Origin: DASPKX01 sp035627835
GTDB lineage: Bacteria; Verrucomicrobiota; Verrucomicrobiia; Limisphaerales; SXQI01
DNA: 39,440 bases
Direction: 5' to 3'
NCBI GenBank assembly: GCA_035627835.1
Contig: DASPKX010000160.1
Location: forward strand, 1-39,440
This document shows, piece after piece, positions 25,310 through 33,340 of the stretch. Position numbers and translations under genes: made by a program. The notes under the pieces were generated by a model. The model did not search any database. It saw only the letters and a program-made list of their open reading frames with translations, and had not been told where the DNA came from. Numbering within the stretch: position 1 is the first letter of the stretch; each line of letters starts with the position of its first letter.

Positions 25310-25318
25310 CTGTGCGTT
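25295..25318. other. Predicted left attachment site (attL) of the element
   Basis: The homology of yjbQ ends at codon 47 (25307-25309), and the recombinase stop is at 25305-25307. The crossover should therefore lie within a few bases of ATGCACATCACA. Large serine recombinases use a two-base core, so no long direct repeat is expected. The partner site is outside the window and the exact core cannot be fixed. Confidence 0.6.
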
Positions 25319-26801
25319 GCCCAATTGTCATTTGTTCAAAAGCTGGTAAGTGACAGAACTTTATGGAGATTTGGCCAGATCCGACGATCATCTCCGTGAC
25401 AATTTGTTCGATGACCTGGCGGCGGTCCTCCTGCTCCATATTTGGCCAACGTGCGTGCAACCCGTGCACCTCTTTAGTGAGATATTCTTCAGAAAGCGTG
25501 TTCAACCTCAAGGCGTCGAGTTCTCCTTGTAAGCGGGGGAGCTCGGCCGCAATTTCCTGCTTCCGTTTGTCCAGAGGCTGATACTTTTCTTTAAATTGGG
25601 TCACTGTGAGGCCTCCGGTTTTGTAGAGCTCGAAAGCAACATCGCAATCCCTGTTGACTCGTTCGAATTCGCGCTTCAGCGACTCAACCAGTTCCTCTTT
25701 TGAGGAGAGCGTGTCGCTTGCGGTTCTTAAATACTCGCAGACGTGCTCCGGGCTCACCATGAACCTGAGCAGTTGGTCCCGGAAAACGTTGTCGAGATCA
25801 ACGATTGGAATTTTGTTCCTGCATTTCATGCAGGTATATTTTCGGGAATTCGTGGGGACGTACATCTTCTGTCCGCACGCACAATGCACGACCCCCGCAA
25901 AGAGGTGGGCGACGCGTTTTGCAGGCCGCTGGCCAGTCACTCGCCGGCTCTCGAGAAGATCGTTACATTGCTGCCATAGCTCCTCCGAAATCAGTGGTTC
26001 ACACGGATTTAAAACCCACTCGTGTTCGGGTTTTAATGCCCAAGGGCGGTCACCTGCCACTCGTTTCGTATAATTTGCCCGATGAATGCCTTTTGCCGTC
26101 GTGTCCTGAATGAGCCTCCCGACAGTGGTATCCGAGAAGTTTGACCCATCGCGCGTGCGATACCCACGTTCGTTTAATATGCGAGCAACCGTTTTCTTCC
26201 TCCCATGCTGTGCAAAAAGTTCATACATGAGCTTGCGTACGGGGCCTTCGTCTGGGTGGGGCTGAAGTTTTTTGTCTCTCCAGTGGTACCCATACGGAGC
26301 CCGTCCCGTAAGCGGTTTCCCGAGCTTAGCGCGAATGAGCACGGAGGCTTGGACGCGTTCTGCAATCTCCTCCCGCTCCCATTGTGCAAAAACTGCTGTA
26401 AGCCCGTAGAACATCCTTCCAAGGGCAGTGGACGTGTCAATGTTGTCACTGATCGACACTAAATCCGCATGATGCTCCTGGAAAATTTCTGCGATCTCAT
26501 CGAGCTCACGACGGTTGCGAGCAAGGCGGGCGAGTTTTGAGAAAACGAGTCCGGTGATATGCCCACGACGAATATCCGCAATCATGCGCTGTGCTTCGCG
26601 ATGTTGAAGCACAGCTTTCCCGCTCACGCCCTCCAGGTGGTAAATCTCTTTGACGATCCATCCGCGCGCTTTTGCAAGTTCGCGAGCCCGTTCCTCATGG
26701 TGTTGGGGACTATCGCCTTTAGCCTGCTCGTCTGTAGATACACGAATCCAGATCCCGACCTCTTTGGGTAGTGCGAGCCCTTCGCGATTCGCCTTCATCA
26801 T
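25305..26801 (-). CDS. Large serine recombinase (integrase)
   Basis: The 498-aa protein is a large serine recombinase that would cut and rejoin attP and attB. The N-terminal resolvase domain has WIRVSTDEQ with the nucleophile Ser22, then GLVFSKLARLARNRRELDEI and LTAVFAQWEREEIAERV. The recombinase domain follows (GKPLTGRAPYGY... about residues 161-285), then a zinc ribbon with Cys307, Cys309, Cys324 and Cys327 (CACG, CMKC). A coiled coil at about 365-430 is typical of this class and controls the direction of recombination. The gene ends inside the predicted attachment site, the usual position for an integrase. The start could be either of the two adjacent Met codons. Confidence 0.94.
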   Translation of the reverse strand: MMKANREGLALPKEVGIWIRVSTDEQAKGDSPQHHEERARELAKARGWIVKEIYHLEGVSGKAVLQHREAQRMIADIRRGHITGLVFSKLARLARNRRELDEIAEIFQEHHADLVSISDNIDTSTALGRMFYGLTAVFAQWEREEIAERVQASVLIRAKLGKPLTGRAPYGYHWRDKKLQPHPDEGPVRKLMYELFAQHGRKKTVARILNERGYRTRDGSNFSDTTVGRLIQDTTAKGIHRANYTKRVAGDRPWALKPEHEWVLNPCEPLISEELWQQCNDLLESRRVTGQRPAKRVAHLFAGVVHCACGQKMYVPTNSRKYTCMKCRNKIPIVDLDNVFRDQLLRFMVSPEHVCEYLRTASDTLSSKEELVESLKREFERVNRDCDVAFELYKTGGLTVTQFKEKYQPLDKRKQEIAAELPRLQGELDALRLNTLSEEYLTKEVHGLHARWPNMEQEDRRQVIEQIVTEMIVGSGQISIKFCHLPAFEQMTIGQRTV

Positions 26802-26878
26802 TCCGTTTTACCCCTATCTGCTCATTTCTTCAATCAAAAGTGTAGGCAAAATGACTAAATATCCTTAAATCTTCCGGC

Positions 26879-27109
26879 GTGCCCAAAATCATTGATGAAG
26901 CGCAACTTGCACATTTAGCGAAGAGTTTGCGGGAACGTGCCGGAAAGACGCGCGCTGCTGCGGCACGCGAACTTAATGTCTCGAATCCTTCAATCTTTCA
27001 AGCCGAGGAGATGCCCCAAAAGAGCCTTTTCAAATTGCGAAAGAAACTTGTCGAAACCTATTCGACGAAACGTGTTATCGGCCCCGTGTATTTGCTGAAG
27101 GATCGATGA
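26879..27109 (+). CDS. Small HTH DNA-binding protein, 76 aa
   Basis: From a GTG at 26879 the frame encodes a basic protein with a helix-turn-helix of XRE-like type: AKSLRERAGKTRAAAARELNVSNPSIFQAEEMPQKSLFKLRKKLVETY. It is divergent from the recombinase gene with 77 bases between them, so it may regulate integration or excision. The C-terminal GPVYLLKDR is a short strand-like tail. Its TGA stop (27107-27109) directly abuts the TCA (stop complement) of the opposite ATPase gene, forming TGATCA. Confidence 0.72.
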   Translation: MPKIIDEAQLAHLAKSLRERAGKTRAAAARELNVSNPSIFQAEEMPQKSLFKLRKKLVETYSTKRVIGPVYLLKDR

Positions 27110-30100
27110 TCACTTTTCCTTTGGTCTTTTGATCATGTGGGTCGCGAGCGCTCTGAGTGCTTTCTCCTCTCGCATCTTTGTCTCCTCTTTGGAAAGCTTT
27201 ACGGTTTCTGTCGTAACTACCCACCCATGGCTCGTGTGGGTTGCTTGGGTCGGGATCGTTTCCTGGACTAGCGTGGAAAGCTGGCTAATAAAGACATCGG
27301 GTAAGAAGTAGGTCATCCGCTTGGCTACGTCTTCACCAAGTGTTGTCCTCACCGCAGCCTCCATCTTCCTCAACGCGGTTGGTTTCGTGCCGATCACCAC
27401 GATCCTTTCATAGCCGGCTTTCACGCAGTTGCGAACTTGGCCAACTTCGTGATCAATCGTGTTTGTTACCCCGACCTGACAAGCCCAGGCGACTCCGCCG
27501 CGCTCCAAAACCACATCAATGTGAGATCCTCCGTTCAGGATTTCCTTCTCAATGATAGCTCTAAAACCTTCTGCCTCCGCTGCTTCCTTTATGCGCTGCT
27601 GAATGGCTCGGTGTTGCTCTCCACCTCGTCCCAAATCTGCGACGTCCCGAGTTGATCTTGGCACTCCTCGGGTTTTGGTGTCCTGTGACACTGATGAAGT
27701 TTCCTCGTTCTTGGAACTCGAGTCCCCTAAGTCCTTATTTTTAGCCCCCTGCTCTCTGAGCGAGTCAGGAGAACGGGATGGAGACGACCTTTCGACAGGA
27801 GAGTGAGGCTGAGAGGCTGGATCGTTTTCGTAAAGGTCCGTTAGCGGGCTGTGTTCCGCCGCGCGTTGCATCGAAGCCTCGAGAGTACTCCGTGGTTGGG
27901 CATATTGCGCTCTTGAGGCGGCTACAACCTCTTCTCGGCGCTCAGCCGCTCCGGCTCTGCTCGTGGCGTTCGGGACAAACAGGTTGAAGTCCCCATTCGC
28001 TTTCTCAACACGGCAGATCGCTTGGCCGGTTTCCAAGTTCTGCAAATCGGCAGCCTCAAAGAAAGAAAAGCCATCAGCGAGTTTCCTGGCATCTGCATCG
28101 CCAACTCGAAAAACGATACGTGTGTATGGATTCGAGAGAACAGCGCTCGCGACATCGCGATCACGATCCAGATGATGGAGTTCTTGGTGCGCGAGGATAA
28201 GCCCTAAGCCATACTTGCGTGCACCGCTGAGGATCTCCGCCATTGATGGTGTGATGAAGTTCTGAAATTCGTCGATATAGAGGTAAAAAGGGCGCCGGGA
28301 TTCCGCACGTTGCGCCTGACGTGCCATCGCAAGTTGCTGAAACTTCGCGACGATCAATGATCCGAGCAGAAATGCATTTTCCTTTCCCATTTGGCCGTGG
28401 GGGAGCTTTGCCAAAACGATTTTGCCCGTGTCCATGATGGAGCCGAAGTCCAATCGGTTCTCGCGCTGGGTCACCATGTAGCGGATGGGCTTGGGAGCCA
28501 GAAAGGTTTCCAGCCGAGTGAGCACGGGGCCGATTGATTTATTGCCCGATAGCTGGGTGAAAGCTTTCCGCCAGTAGTAGACGATGTCAGGGTCACCAAC
28601 CGTCGTGAGGAACTTCTCACGGAACCCGCCTTCAATGAGGAAGCGTCTAACGTCCGCGAGAGTGCCACCCTCAGAACTCTCCAGGAACGCAAGGATCGCA
28701 TTCTGGAGAACGATGCCCATCTGATCACCCCAGCTTGTGGAAAGCCTGTGGAAGACGGAAACAAGGTCAGAAGCCAGAAGGTTCTTCTCCAAGTCGCTGT
28801 GCGCCGAAAGGATGTTAAAGCCAACAGAATACTCCTCATCTGAGGGATCAATGAGAACGACATCGTTTACGCGTTCGTCGGGAATAATTCCGAGGATGCT
28901 CTCAACGAGATCACCATGTGGATCGAGGACAGCTACTCCTTCGCCGCTTTCAATGTTCTCCTTGATGAGGTTGAACAGGAGCGTCGACTTGCCTGTTCCG
29001 CTCGCCCCAATGACATGAATATGTTTGAGACGTTGCTCGGAGGTGAGGCGTACCACCTCAGTTCCAGTGGGATGCACGTTTGTGCCCAGGCTCATCCCAG
29101 TGACGTTGAGCGCAGCCTGGGGTGCTGCTTTGGTTCTTGCGACTATGCGTCGGAATACCCCAGATCGAACTAAACTTGAAGGGAGGTGAACGAATCCAAT
29201 CAACTCCTCCAGATTGAGGAGCATTCCAGACCGTCTCGATTGTCTTCGGAGCATATCGTCCACATGCTCTTCAAAAGGGTATTCCTCGTTACTCAGCGGG
29301 ATGAGGGAGTTACCTTGCGGATGCGCAAAGACTCTCAAGCACCCAGCCAAATCACGCGCGATACTCTCTACGCGGTCGTACAATTCCGCTTTAACCGCGA
29401 TCCGGACGACAGCGGCATAGATAGGCTTCCTTACCTTGTTCTCAGCCGCCGAAGTCAGCTCAGGGTGGTTCACGAAGAACGGCTTTCCACCAGGACCAGT
29501 GACTGAATCAAGAATGCTAAGGGACCAGTCTTCCCGAACGGGCTGGAAGAGTACTTGAAAGAGTGCAACCTCAGCGTCCTTAAGCTCTGAGAGAGCTCCC
29601 ACAAGGCCTATGAAAGGATCGAGCTTGTGAGTTGCAAGAGGAAGCATGAACTCACTGTTTAAGCCGAATTCAACTACGAGTGCTTCGTTGGCGCGCGATC
29701 CGTCCCAATCGGCGTTCAGCGTGCCTTCGGTTTTTTGGAAAACTGCTTCAGGAAAGTATGCGTGGACTTGTCTCCAAAGGAGAGAGGCATCATGTGGAGA
29801 GGACGCGAACTGCAGCCTCACCTCACTTTGTCGCCCGATGAGTTCAAACGAAAGAGGCTCATTGCAGAAGGACAGATTGCCTAAGAACTGCTCGAAAGCT
29901 TCCTTCGTTATGTCGAGCTTCGCAGGAAGTGTTGTCTGAAGTTCGACAACGCCTTCGCGAAGAAGAAGCTTTGGCTCAACGTCTTGGTCTTCCTCTTGGA
30001 TCGTTTCTGAATTTCTCTCGCCGGCGGTTCTCGTAAATCGTTCAACTAACGAACTGAGCAGTGTAGGACGTCTCCCATCATCCACCGGCGGTGGTGCTCG

Positions 30101-30229
30101 ATGGGGTGCATCTCGAAACGGGCGGAACGGTGGCTCAGGGGGTACAGGGTATGGCCAAACGGACCACCCACGGCCGAGATGCTCCCAAGCGTAGAATTTA
30201 TCGGACAGAGCTTCGTGGATGATGGCCAT
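27110..30229 (-). CDS. HerA/VirD4-type DNA-translocating ATPase with C-terminal nuclease-like domain
   Basis: Started at the ATG at 30227-30229 (MAIIHEALSDK), the protein has 1039 aa; a longer start at 30283 would overlap the upstream gene. The first 400 residues are an N-terminal region without a motif I know. The ATPase core has Walker A GASGTGKS (408-415), VLDPHGDLVE (434-443), Walker B YLYIDEFQNF (649-658), and GLGLILAHQ (674-682), the pattern of TraD/VirD4 coupling proteins and HerA. A Ser/Glu-rich, flexible linker (about 800-865) leads to a C-terminal domain (about 870-990) reading GFRAIIEKEI, HIDVVLERGGVAWACQVGV and AGYERIVVIG, similar to PD-(D/E)XK nuclease folds (Glu894/896, Asp905, Gln918; no clear active-site lysine). 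It should pump DNA through the inner membrane. It follows two membrane-protein genes in one operon. Confidence 0.87.
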   Translation of the reverse strand: MAIIHEALSDKFYAWEHLGRGWSVWPYPVPPEPPFRPFRDAPHRAPPPVDDGRRPTLLSSLVERFTRTAGERNSETIQEEDQDVEPKLLLREGVVELQTTLPAKLDITKEAFEQFLGNLSFCNEPLSFELIGRQSEVRLQFASSPHDASLLWRQVHAYFPEAVFQKTEGTLNADWDGSRANEALVVEFGLNSEFMLPLATHKLDPFIGLVGALSELKDAEVALFQVLFQPVREDWSLSILDSVTGPGGKPFFVNHPELTSAAENKVRKPIYAAVVRIAVKAELYDRVESIARDLAGCLRVFAHPQGNSLIPLSNEEYPFEEHVDDMLRRQSRRSGMLLNLEELIGFVHLPSSLVRSGVFRRIVARTKAAPQAALNVTGMSLGTNVHPTGTEVVRLTSEQRLKHIHVIGASGTGKSTLLFNLIKENIESGEGVAVLDPHGDLVESILGIIPDERVNDVVLIDPSDEEYSVGFNILSAHSDLEKNLLASDLVSVFHRLSTSWGDQMGIVLQNAILAFLESSEGGTLADVRRFLIEGGFREKFLTTVGDPDIVYYWRKAFTQLSGNKSIGPVLTRLETFLAPKPIRYMVTQRENRLDFGSIMDTGKIVLAKLPHGQMGKENAFLLGSLIVAKFQQLAMARQAQRAESRRPFYLYIDEFQNFITPSMAEILSGARKYGLGLILAHQELHHLDRDRDVASAVLSNPYTRIVFRVGDADARKLADGFSFFEAADLQNLETGQAICRVEKANGDFNLFVPNATSRAGAAERREEVVAASRAQYAQPRSTLEASMQRAAEHSPLTDLYENDPASQPHSPVERSSPSRSPDSLREQGAKNKDLGDSSSKNEETSSVSQDTKTRGVPRSTRDVADLGRGGEQHRAIQQRIKEAAEAEGFRAIIEKEILNGGSHIDVVLERGGVAWACQVGVTNTIDHEVGQVRNCVKAGYERIVVIGTKPTALRKMEAAVRTTLGEDVAKRMTYFLPDVFISQLSTLVQETIPTQATHTSHGWVVTTETVKLSKEETKMREEKALRALATHMIKRPKEK

Positions 30230-30248
30230 TGCAGTAGCGAAGGCGCAT

Positions 30249-30953
30249 CTACCGCGCCTTCTCGGAGTGCAGTTCCTCTGCAATGGGTTTCTGATGATAG
30301 CGCTTCACGAGCTTGATACCCTTCGCGGCCGTCACCTCATCTACGACCATTTCCGTAATGGAGTTCACTGTGGACAAATACATGAGCCGGGTGTCCTCCC
30401 GGTAGTACGTCTCTTTCCGAAAGAGCGCCTCATAGATCGGGCCAATGACCGGGGTTCGCAAAAGGGAGGCATCAAGGTCTTTGAGGCCGAGAGCCACGGC
30501 ATTCCGCATTAGGTAGCAAGCGGCAGCGAGGCCGAGGAGTAGCGTGAGCATTCCTTTAATCGTGCCGAGAGCTTGCTTCAGTAACCCAAAAGCAACGAGG
30601 AGTCCGAGGAAGAAAATGAACGCCTCAAGTGGTTTGACGCCGAGGGGCAGTTCTACAAATCTGAAGGAGAAGAAGTAGCTCGTGCCGAACGGTGCGGCAC
30701 AAATATCAAAGACGAGGCGTTCTCGCTTCAGTCGGAGGTATTCCCGTTTATCCGAGAGCAAGCCGCCTTCATGGAACTCTACGCGACTGATCTGAAGGTT
30801 AGGGAGCTGCCGCGTCTTCAGCTCCCGTTCGATCAACCCGTAAAACTCGGAACTACCGAGCTGGAAGTTATCCACAGGCGAATACCAGTGTTTGTGGACC
30901 TCTTCTCGTGGCGAGAAGAATTTCCGGAAAGCCTCAAAGAAGGAGTTTTGCAC
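30249..30953 (-). CDS. Membrane protein upstream of the ATPase gene, 234 aa
   Basis: I do not recognise a named family. The protein has an N-terminal soluble part of about 120 residues (with DNFQLGSSEFYGLIERELKTRQLPNLQISRVEFHEGG), two close membrane helices (about residues 130-175), and a C-terminal soluble part with FRKETYYREDTRLMYLSTVNSITEMVVDEVTAAKGIKLV. It lies between another membrane-protein gene (12-base gap upstream) and the large ATPase gene (19-base gap downstream), so it is likely to be a membrane partner of that ATPase. Both soluble parts may face the cytoplasm. Confidence 0.78.
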   Translation of the reverse strand: MQNSFFEAFRKFFSPREEVHKHWYSPVDNFQLGSSEFYGLIERELKTRQLPNLQISRVEFHEGGLLSDKREYLRLKRERLVFDICAAPFGTSYFFSFRFVELPLGVKPLEAFIFFLGLLVAFGLLKQALGTIKGMLTLLLGLAAACYLMRNAVALGLKDLDASLLRTPVIGPIYEALFRKETYYREDTRLMYLSTVNSITEMVVDEVTAAKGIKLVKRYHQKPIAEELHSEKAR

Positions 30954-30965
30954 AAAACTCCTGCG

Positions 30966-31400
30966 TTACTTCAGGCGCGGCGTGATAGCTAGCAGTGCGA
31001 TCCCCGCTATGACGCTGAGGTACGCACCGAACTGAAGCGCTTCCAGCAGACTCGTATTCATGTCGTACAGGCCAGCTCCGAGTGCCACGATGGGGAGAAC
31101 TCCAGTTACTTGGGCGACACCACGTTGACTGTTCTTTGAAATTCCCGCGAGCAAAGTGATGAGGGCGAACATTGGTATTGCCCAAAGAATAGCCATCTTG
31201 CCGCCTTGGGCCGCGAGGTTAAAGCCAGAGGGCTTTACAATAAGGAAGTTTATCCAGGGAAGGAAGAAGCCAGCGATCAACGCCGCGGAAGAAATGTTCG
31301 CCGCCGCCGTTGGGGTCATGCTGATGCTATTTTGCTCAATTTCGGCATTCAATCGAGGTGGAGTGGAGGATGTCTCAGTTGTTTGTGGTTCGTTCGTCAT
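30966..31400 (-). CDS. Small membrane protein with four helices, 144 aa
   Basis: From the ATG at 31398-31400 the protein has a polar N-terminal tail of about 45 residues, then four hydrophobic segments: ISSAALIAGFFLPWINFLIV, MAILWAIPMFALITLLAGI, VAQVTGVLPIVALGAGLYD, and FGAYLSVIAGIALLAI. The family is unknown to me. It is the first gene of the operon with the 234-aa membrane protein and the large ATPase, so a place in the membrane complex of the DNA pump is inferred from context. The longer in-frame start at 31439 adds MRRDCVDRQPSYN, which looks less natural. Confidence 0.7.
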   Translation of the reverse strand: MTNEPQTTETSSTPPRLNAEIEQNSISMTPTAAANISSAALIAGFFLPWINFLIVKPSGFNLAAQGGKMAILWAIPMFALITLLAGISKNSQRGVAQVTGVLPIVALGAGLYDMNTSLLEALQFGAYLSVIAGIALLAITPRLK

Positions 31401-31475
31401 ATTGTAGGAGGGTTGGCGATCAACACAGTCGCGCCTCACGCAGGGTCAGGGACGACGACGTCCAAAACCTAACAC

Positions 31476-31493
31476 GGGTAACGCTGCTTACCC
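31476..31493. promoter_or_regulatory. Candidate operator: GGGTAA-N6-TTACCC inverted repeat
   Basis: A perfect 6-base inverted repeat, GGGTAA (31476-31481) and TTACCC (31488-31493), lies in the 283-base space between two divergent element genes (31400 minus, 31684 plus). Its 18-base symmetry suits a dimeric HTH regulator, two of which the element encodes. Not tested against other sites. Confidence 0.4.
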
Positions 31494-31683
31494 TTAATAC
31501 GAGTGATAAGCCCCATTTCTTTCACCAAAAGCAAAGATTTTCCAAAAAGATCCCGAGCGGCGCCCTTAGTGTGATCTTCTCCAACCTGAGATCGTCTTGA
31601 TGTTCGTTTCGGCCTCGGGGCGAATGACCGTTATCCCCACAAAGCCTCACAATTTGAGGAGTTCCCATGGTACGATTGAGCGT

Positions 31684-32139
31684 ATGGCAGATGGCGGGGT
31701 GGACAATTGGTTTAATGTTTTAAGCGCGCTTGGGATTATTAGCGGTTTGTTTTTCACTGCCACCTCTGCAAGGTCAGAATCCAAGACGCGCCAAGTTGCG
31801 AACCTCCTCACGATTACCAGTAATCACCGGGAGATCTGGAAGGACTTTTACACCCGCTCGGATTTAGCAAGGGTGCTCGACCCTAGTGCAAACGTTCTCA
31901 AGCAACCGATAACTGCGGCAGAGGAGGAGTGGGTGAAATCAGCCATTTTTCACGTCGCTACCGTCTTTTACGCTAGAACCGATTCGCTCCTGCTTCGAAT
32001 GCAAGGTCTCAGGATGGATGTCAAAGGACTCCTGTCGTTCCCGATTCCTGCCGCGATCTGGGAGAAGATAAAACCCTTTCAGAATGCAGACTTTGTTAGG
32101 TTTGTTGAGGAATGCCGCCTTATGGAGAGGAGGCGCTGA
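31684..32139 (+). CDS. Hypothetical protein with one N-terminal membrane helix, 151 aa
   Basis: From the ATG at 31684 the protein has a short N-tail, one membrane helix (VLSALGIISGLFFTATSA, about residues 10-27), then a cytoplasmic helical part of about 120 residues with TRQVANLLTITSNHREIWKDFYTR, LARVLDPSANVLKQPITAAEEEWVKSAIFHVATVFYAR and ...FVRFVEECRLMERRR. This pattern recurs in small unknown membrane proteins of bacteria; no function is known to me. Frames starting at 31600 or 31627 are also possible, but would put up to 28 residues of low protein-like quality before the helix. It is the first gene of the plus-strand block and lies 36 bases before the CoiA-like gene. Confidence 0.65.
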   Translation: MADGGVDNWFNVLSALGIISGLFFTATSARSESKTRQVANLLTITSNHREIWKDFYTRSDLARVLDPSANVLKQPITAAEEEWVKSAIFHVATVFYARTDSLLLRMQGLRMDVKGLLSFPIPAAIWEKIKPFQNADFVRFVEECRLMERRR

Positions 32140-32175
32140 TCGGGAAAGGGTTTAGTCCTCATTTGTGGTCAAATC

Positions 32176-32943
32176 ATGTTATCAGCGATTCGAAGATCGG
32201 ACGGTGCGACCGTCCTCGCATACGACGAATCTAAGCGAAATGGACCATTCGCTTGTTCTCAATGTGGTGATCCAGTGATCCTCAAAACTGGAACCTCTCG
32301 GATTAACTATTTCGCACATCAAAACACGCTTCGATGCCTTTCGGCCGCGAATGAGAGCGATCTGCACCGCCGGTGCAAGATGGAGATTTACGAAGCTCTC
32401 ATCAAGGACCCTAATGTTCAGAAGGTTCGGTTAGAACGGCCACTCGGAACTGTCCGGCCAGACGTCAGCGCGGTGATCAATGGAGTGCCCGTCGCGATTG
32501 AGGTTCAAATCAGCAATCTGTCGATCGAGAACATTCTTTACAGAACCATTGAATATCACCGTAAAGGGGTTTACGTCCTCTGGCTGCTTCCGTGGACAAT
32601 GAAGCTGAACGAGCAGCGGTATTCGCCAACTCTCTGGGAGAAGTGGGTTCATGCGGCGTATTTCGGCCGTGTTTACTACTGGACCCAGAACTTGGACATC
32701 GTGAGCTACCGATTCGAGCCGCATCTGAAATCAGTGCCGAAAGCCAAACTGCATTCACCCGCTGGAAAGGAGATCACGGTCGGCGGCTACACCATTCGCT
32801 CAAAACGATTCCGCACTCCAGTGCTCGAAGCTCGTTTGAACCTCGTGAATGATTTCCATCCTTGCGAACGGTATTGGTGGGAGGGGAATGGCGTTAAAGT
32901 TCCTGATGCCAAAATTTGTATGCACCACCCTCGCAAGTCGTGA
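32176..32943 (+). CDS. CoiA-like competence/nuclease family protein
   Basis: The 255-aa protein resembles CoiA, known in Gram-positive competence, with a zinc-ribbon start and a PD-(D/E)XK-like nuclease fold. Visible: FACSQCGDPVIL (Cys27, Cys30), the NYFAHQ histidine (His48), DLHRRCKMEIYEAL, then RPDVSAV (Asp96) and VAIEVQISNLS (Glu109, Gln111). The ExQ in place of ExK is also usual in CoiA. The C-terminal half (VYVLWLLPWT ... LWEKWVHAAYFGRVYYW) is normal for the family. In a mobile element it may process incoming DNA or act against other elements; the actual role is not known. Confidence 0.82.
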   Translation: MLSAIRRSDGATVLAYDESKRNGPFACSQCGDPVILKTGTSRINYFAHQNTLRCLSAANESDLHRRCKMEIYEALIKDPNVQKVRLERPLGTVRPDVSAVINGVPVAIEVQISNLSIENILYRTIEYHRKGVYVLWLLPWTMKLNEQRYSPTLWEKWVHAAYFGRVYYWTQNLDIVSYRFEPHLKSVPKAKLHSPAGKEITVGGYTIRSKRFRTPVLEARLNLVNDFHPCERYWWEGNGVKVPDAKICMHHPRKS

Positions 32944-33081
32944 ACCGTTGATTGGAGGCTAAAACGAAGTTATCGGGGAGGTTGTCTGAACACCCCACGG
33001 CCGCTTGGCGGCACTCATGGCCAGGCGCAAAAACGTTTTCCCGCCTGCAGTACTCTCACGCCCTGACAATCACAAACAGGT

Positions 33082-33312
33082 TTATTGATTGGGAATGTCG
33101 TTGCGGGCCTTAACAAGGAGCTCTCGCGGGATGCAAATGATGCGCTCGCCATTTCCGCAATTTGCCCAGGAGGGAAGCGAAGCCTCAGCTGTGATGTCCC
33201 GTCCGATTACGGCAAAGTCGCCATTTTCAAGCTCGAGGATGTCCGGGCAACCAGCCGTATTCATGCACTCTTTCGTTAGTTGGCGTTCTCCGATCCGTCG
33301 AATGATCCTCAT
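33082..33312 (-). CDS. Small conserved-type protein, 76 aa, divergent from an XRE regulator
   Basis: From the ATG at 33310-33312 the protein reads MRIIRRIGERQLTKECMNTAGCPDILELENGDFAVIGRDIT, then CGNGERIICIPRELLVKARNDIP. I recognise this as the pattern of a small family often seen next to HTH regulators in other bacteria, CPDILELENGDFAVIG being the most conserved part, but it has no known function. It is divergent from the XRE gene, with 62 bases between the starts, suggesting shared control. Confidence 0.68.
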   Translation of the reverse strand: MRIIRRIGERQLTKECMNTAGCPDILELENGDFAVIGRDITAEASLPSWANCGNGERIICIPRELLVKARNDIPNQ

Positions 33313-33320
33313 ACCATGCG

Positions 33321-33340
33321 TACGTAACAACCGTGACGTA
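33321..33340. promoter_or_regulatory. Candidate operator between the divergent 76-aa and XRE genes
   Basis: In the 62-base space between the two divergent genes lies TACGT(33321-33325) and its complement ACGTA (33336-33340), separated by 10 bases. Such a symmetric site suits autoregulation by the XRE protein. Short repeats like this can be chance. Confidence 0.3.

Noticed and set aside
25310..25399. Extension of the yjbQ frame by 29 codons
   Set aside because: Antisense to the recombinase gene and unrelated to the YjbQ family; a chance hybrid made by insertion.
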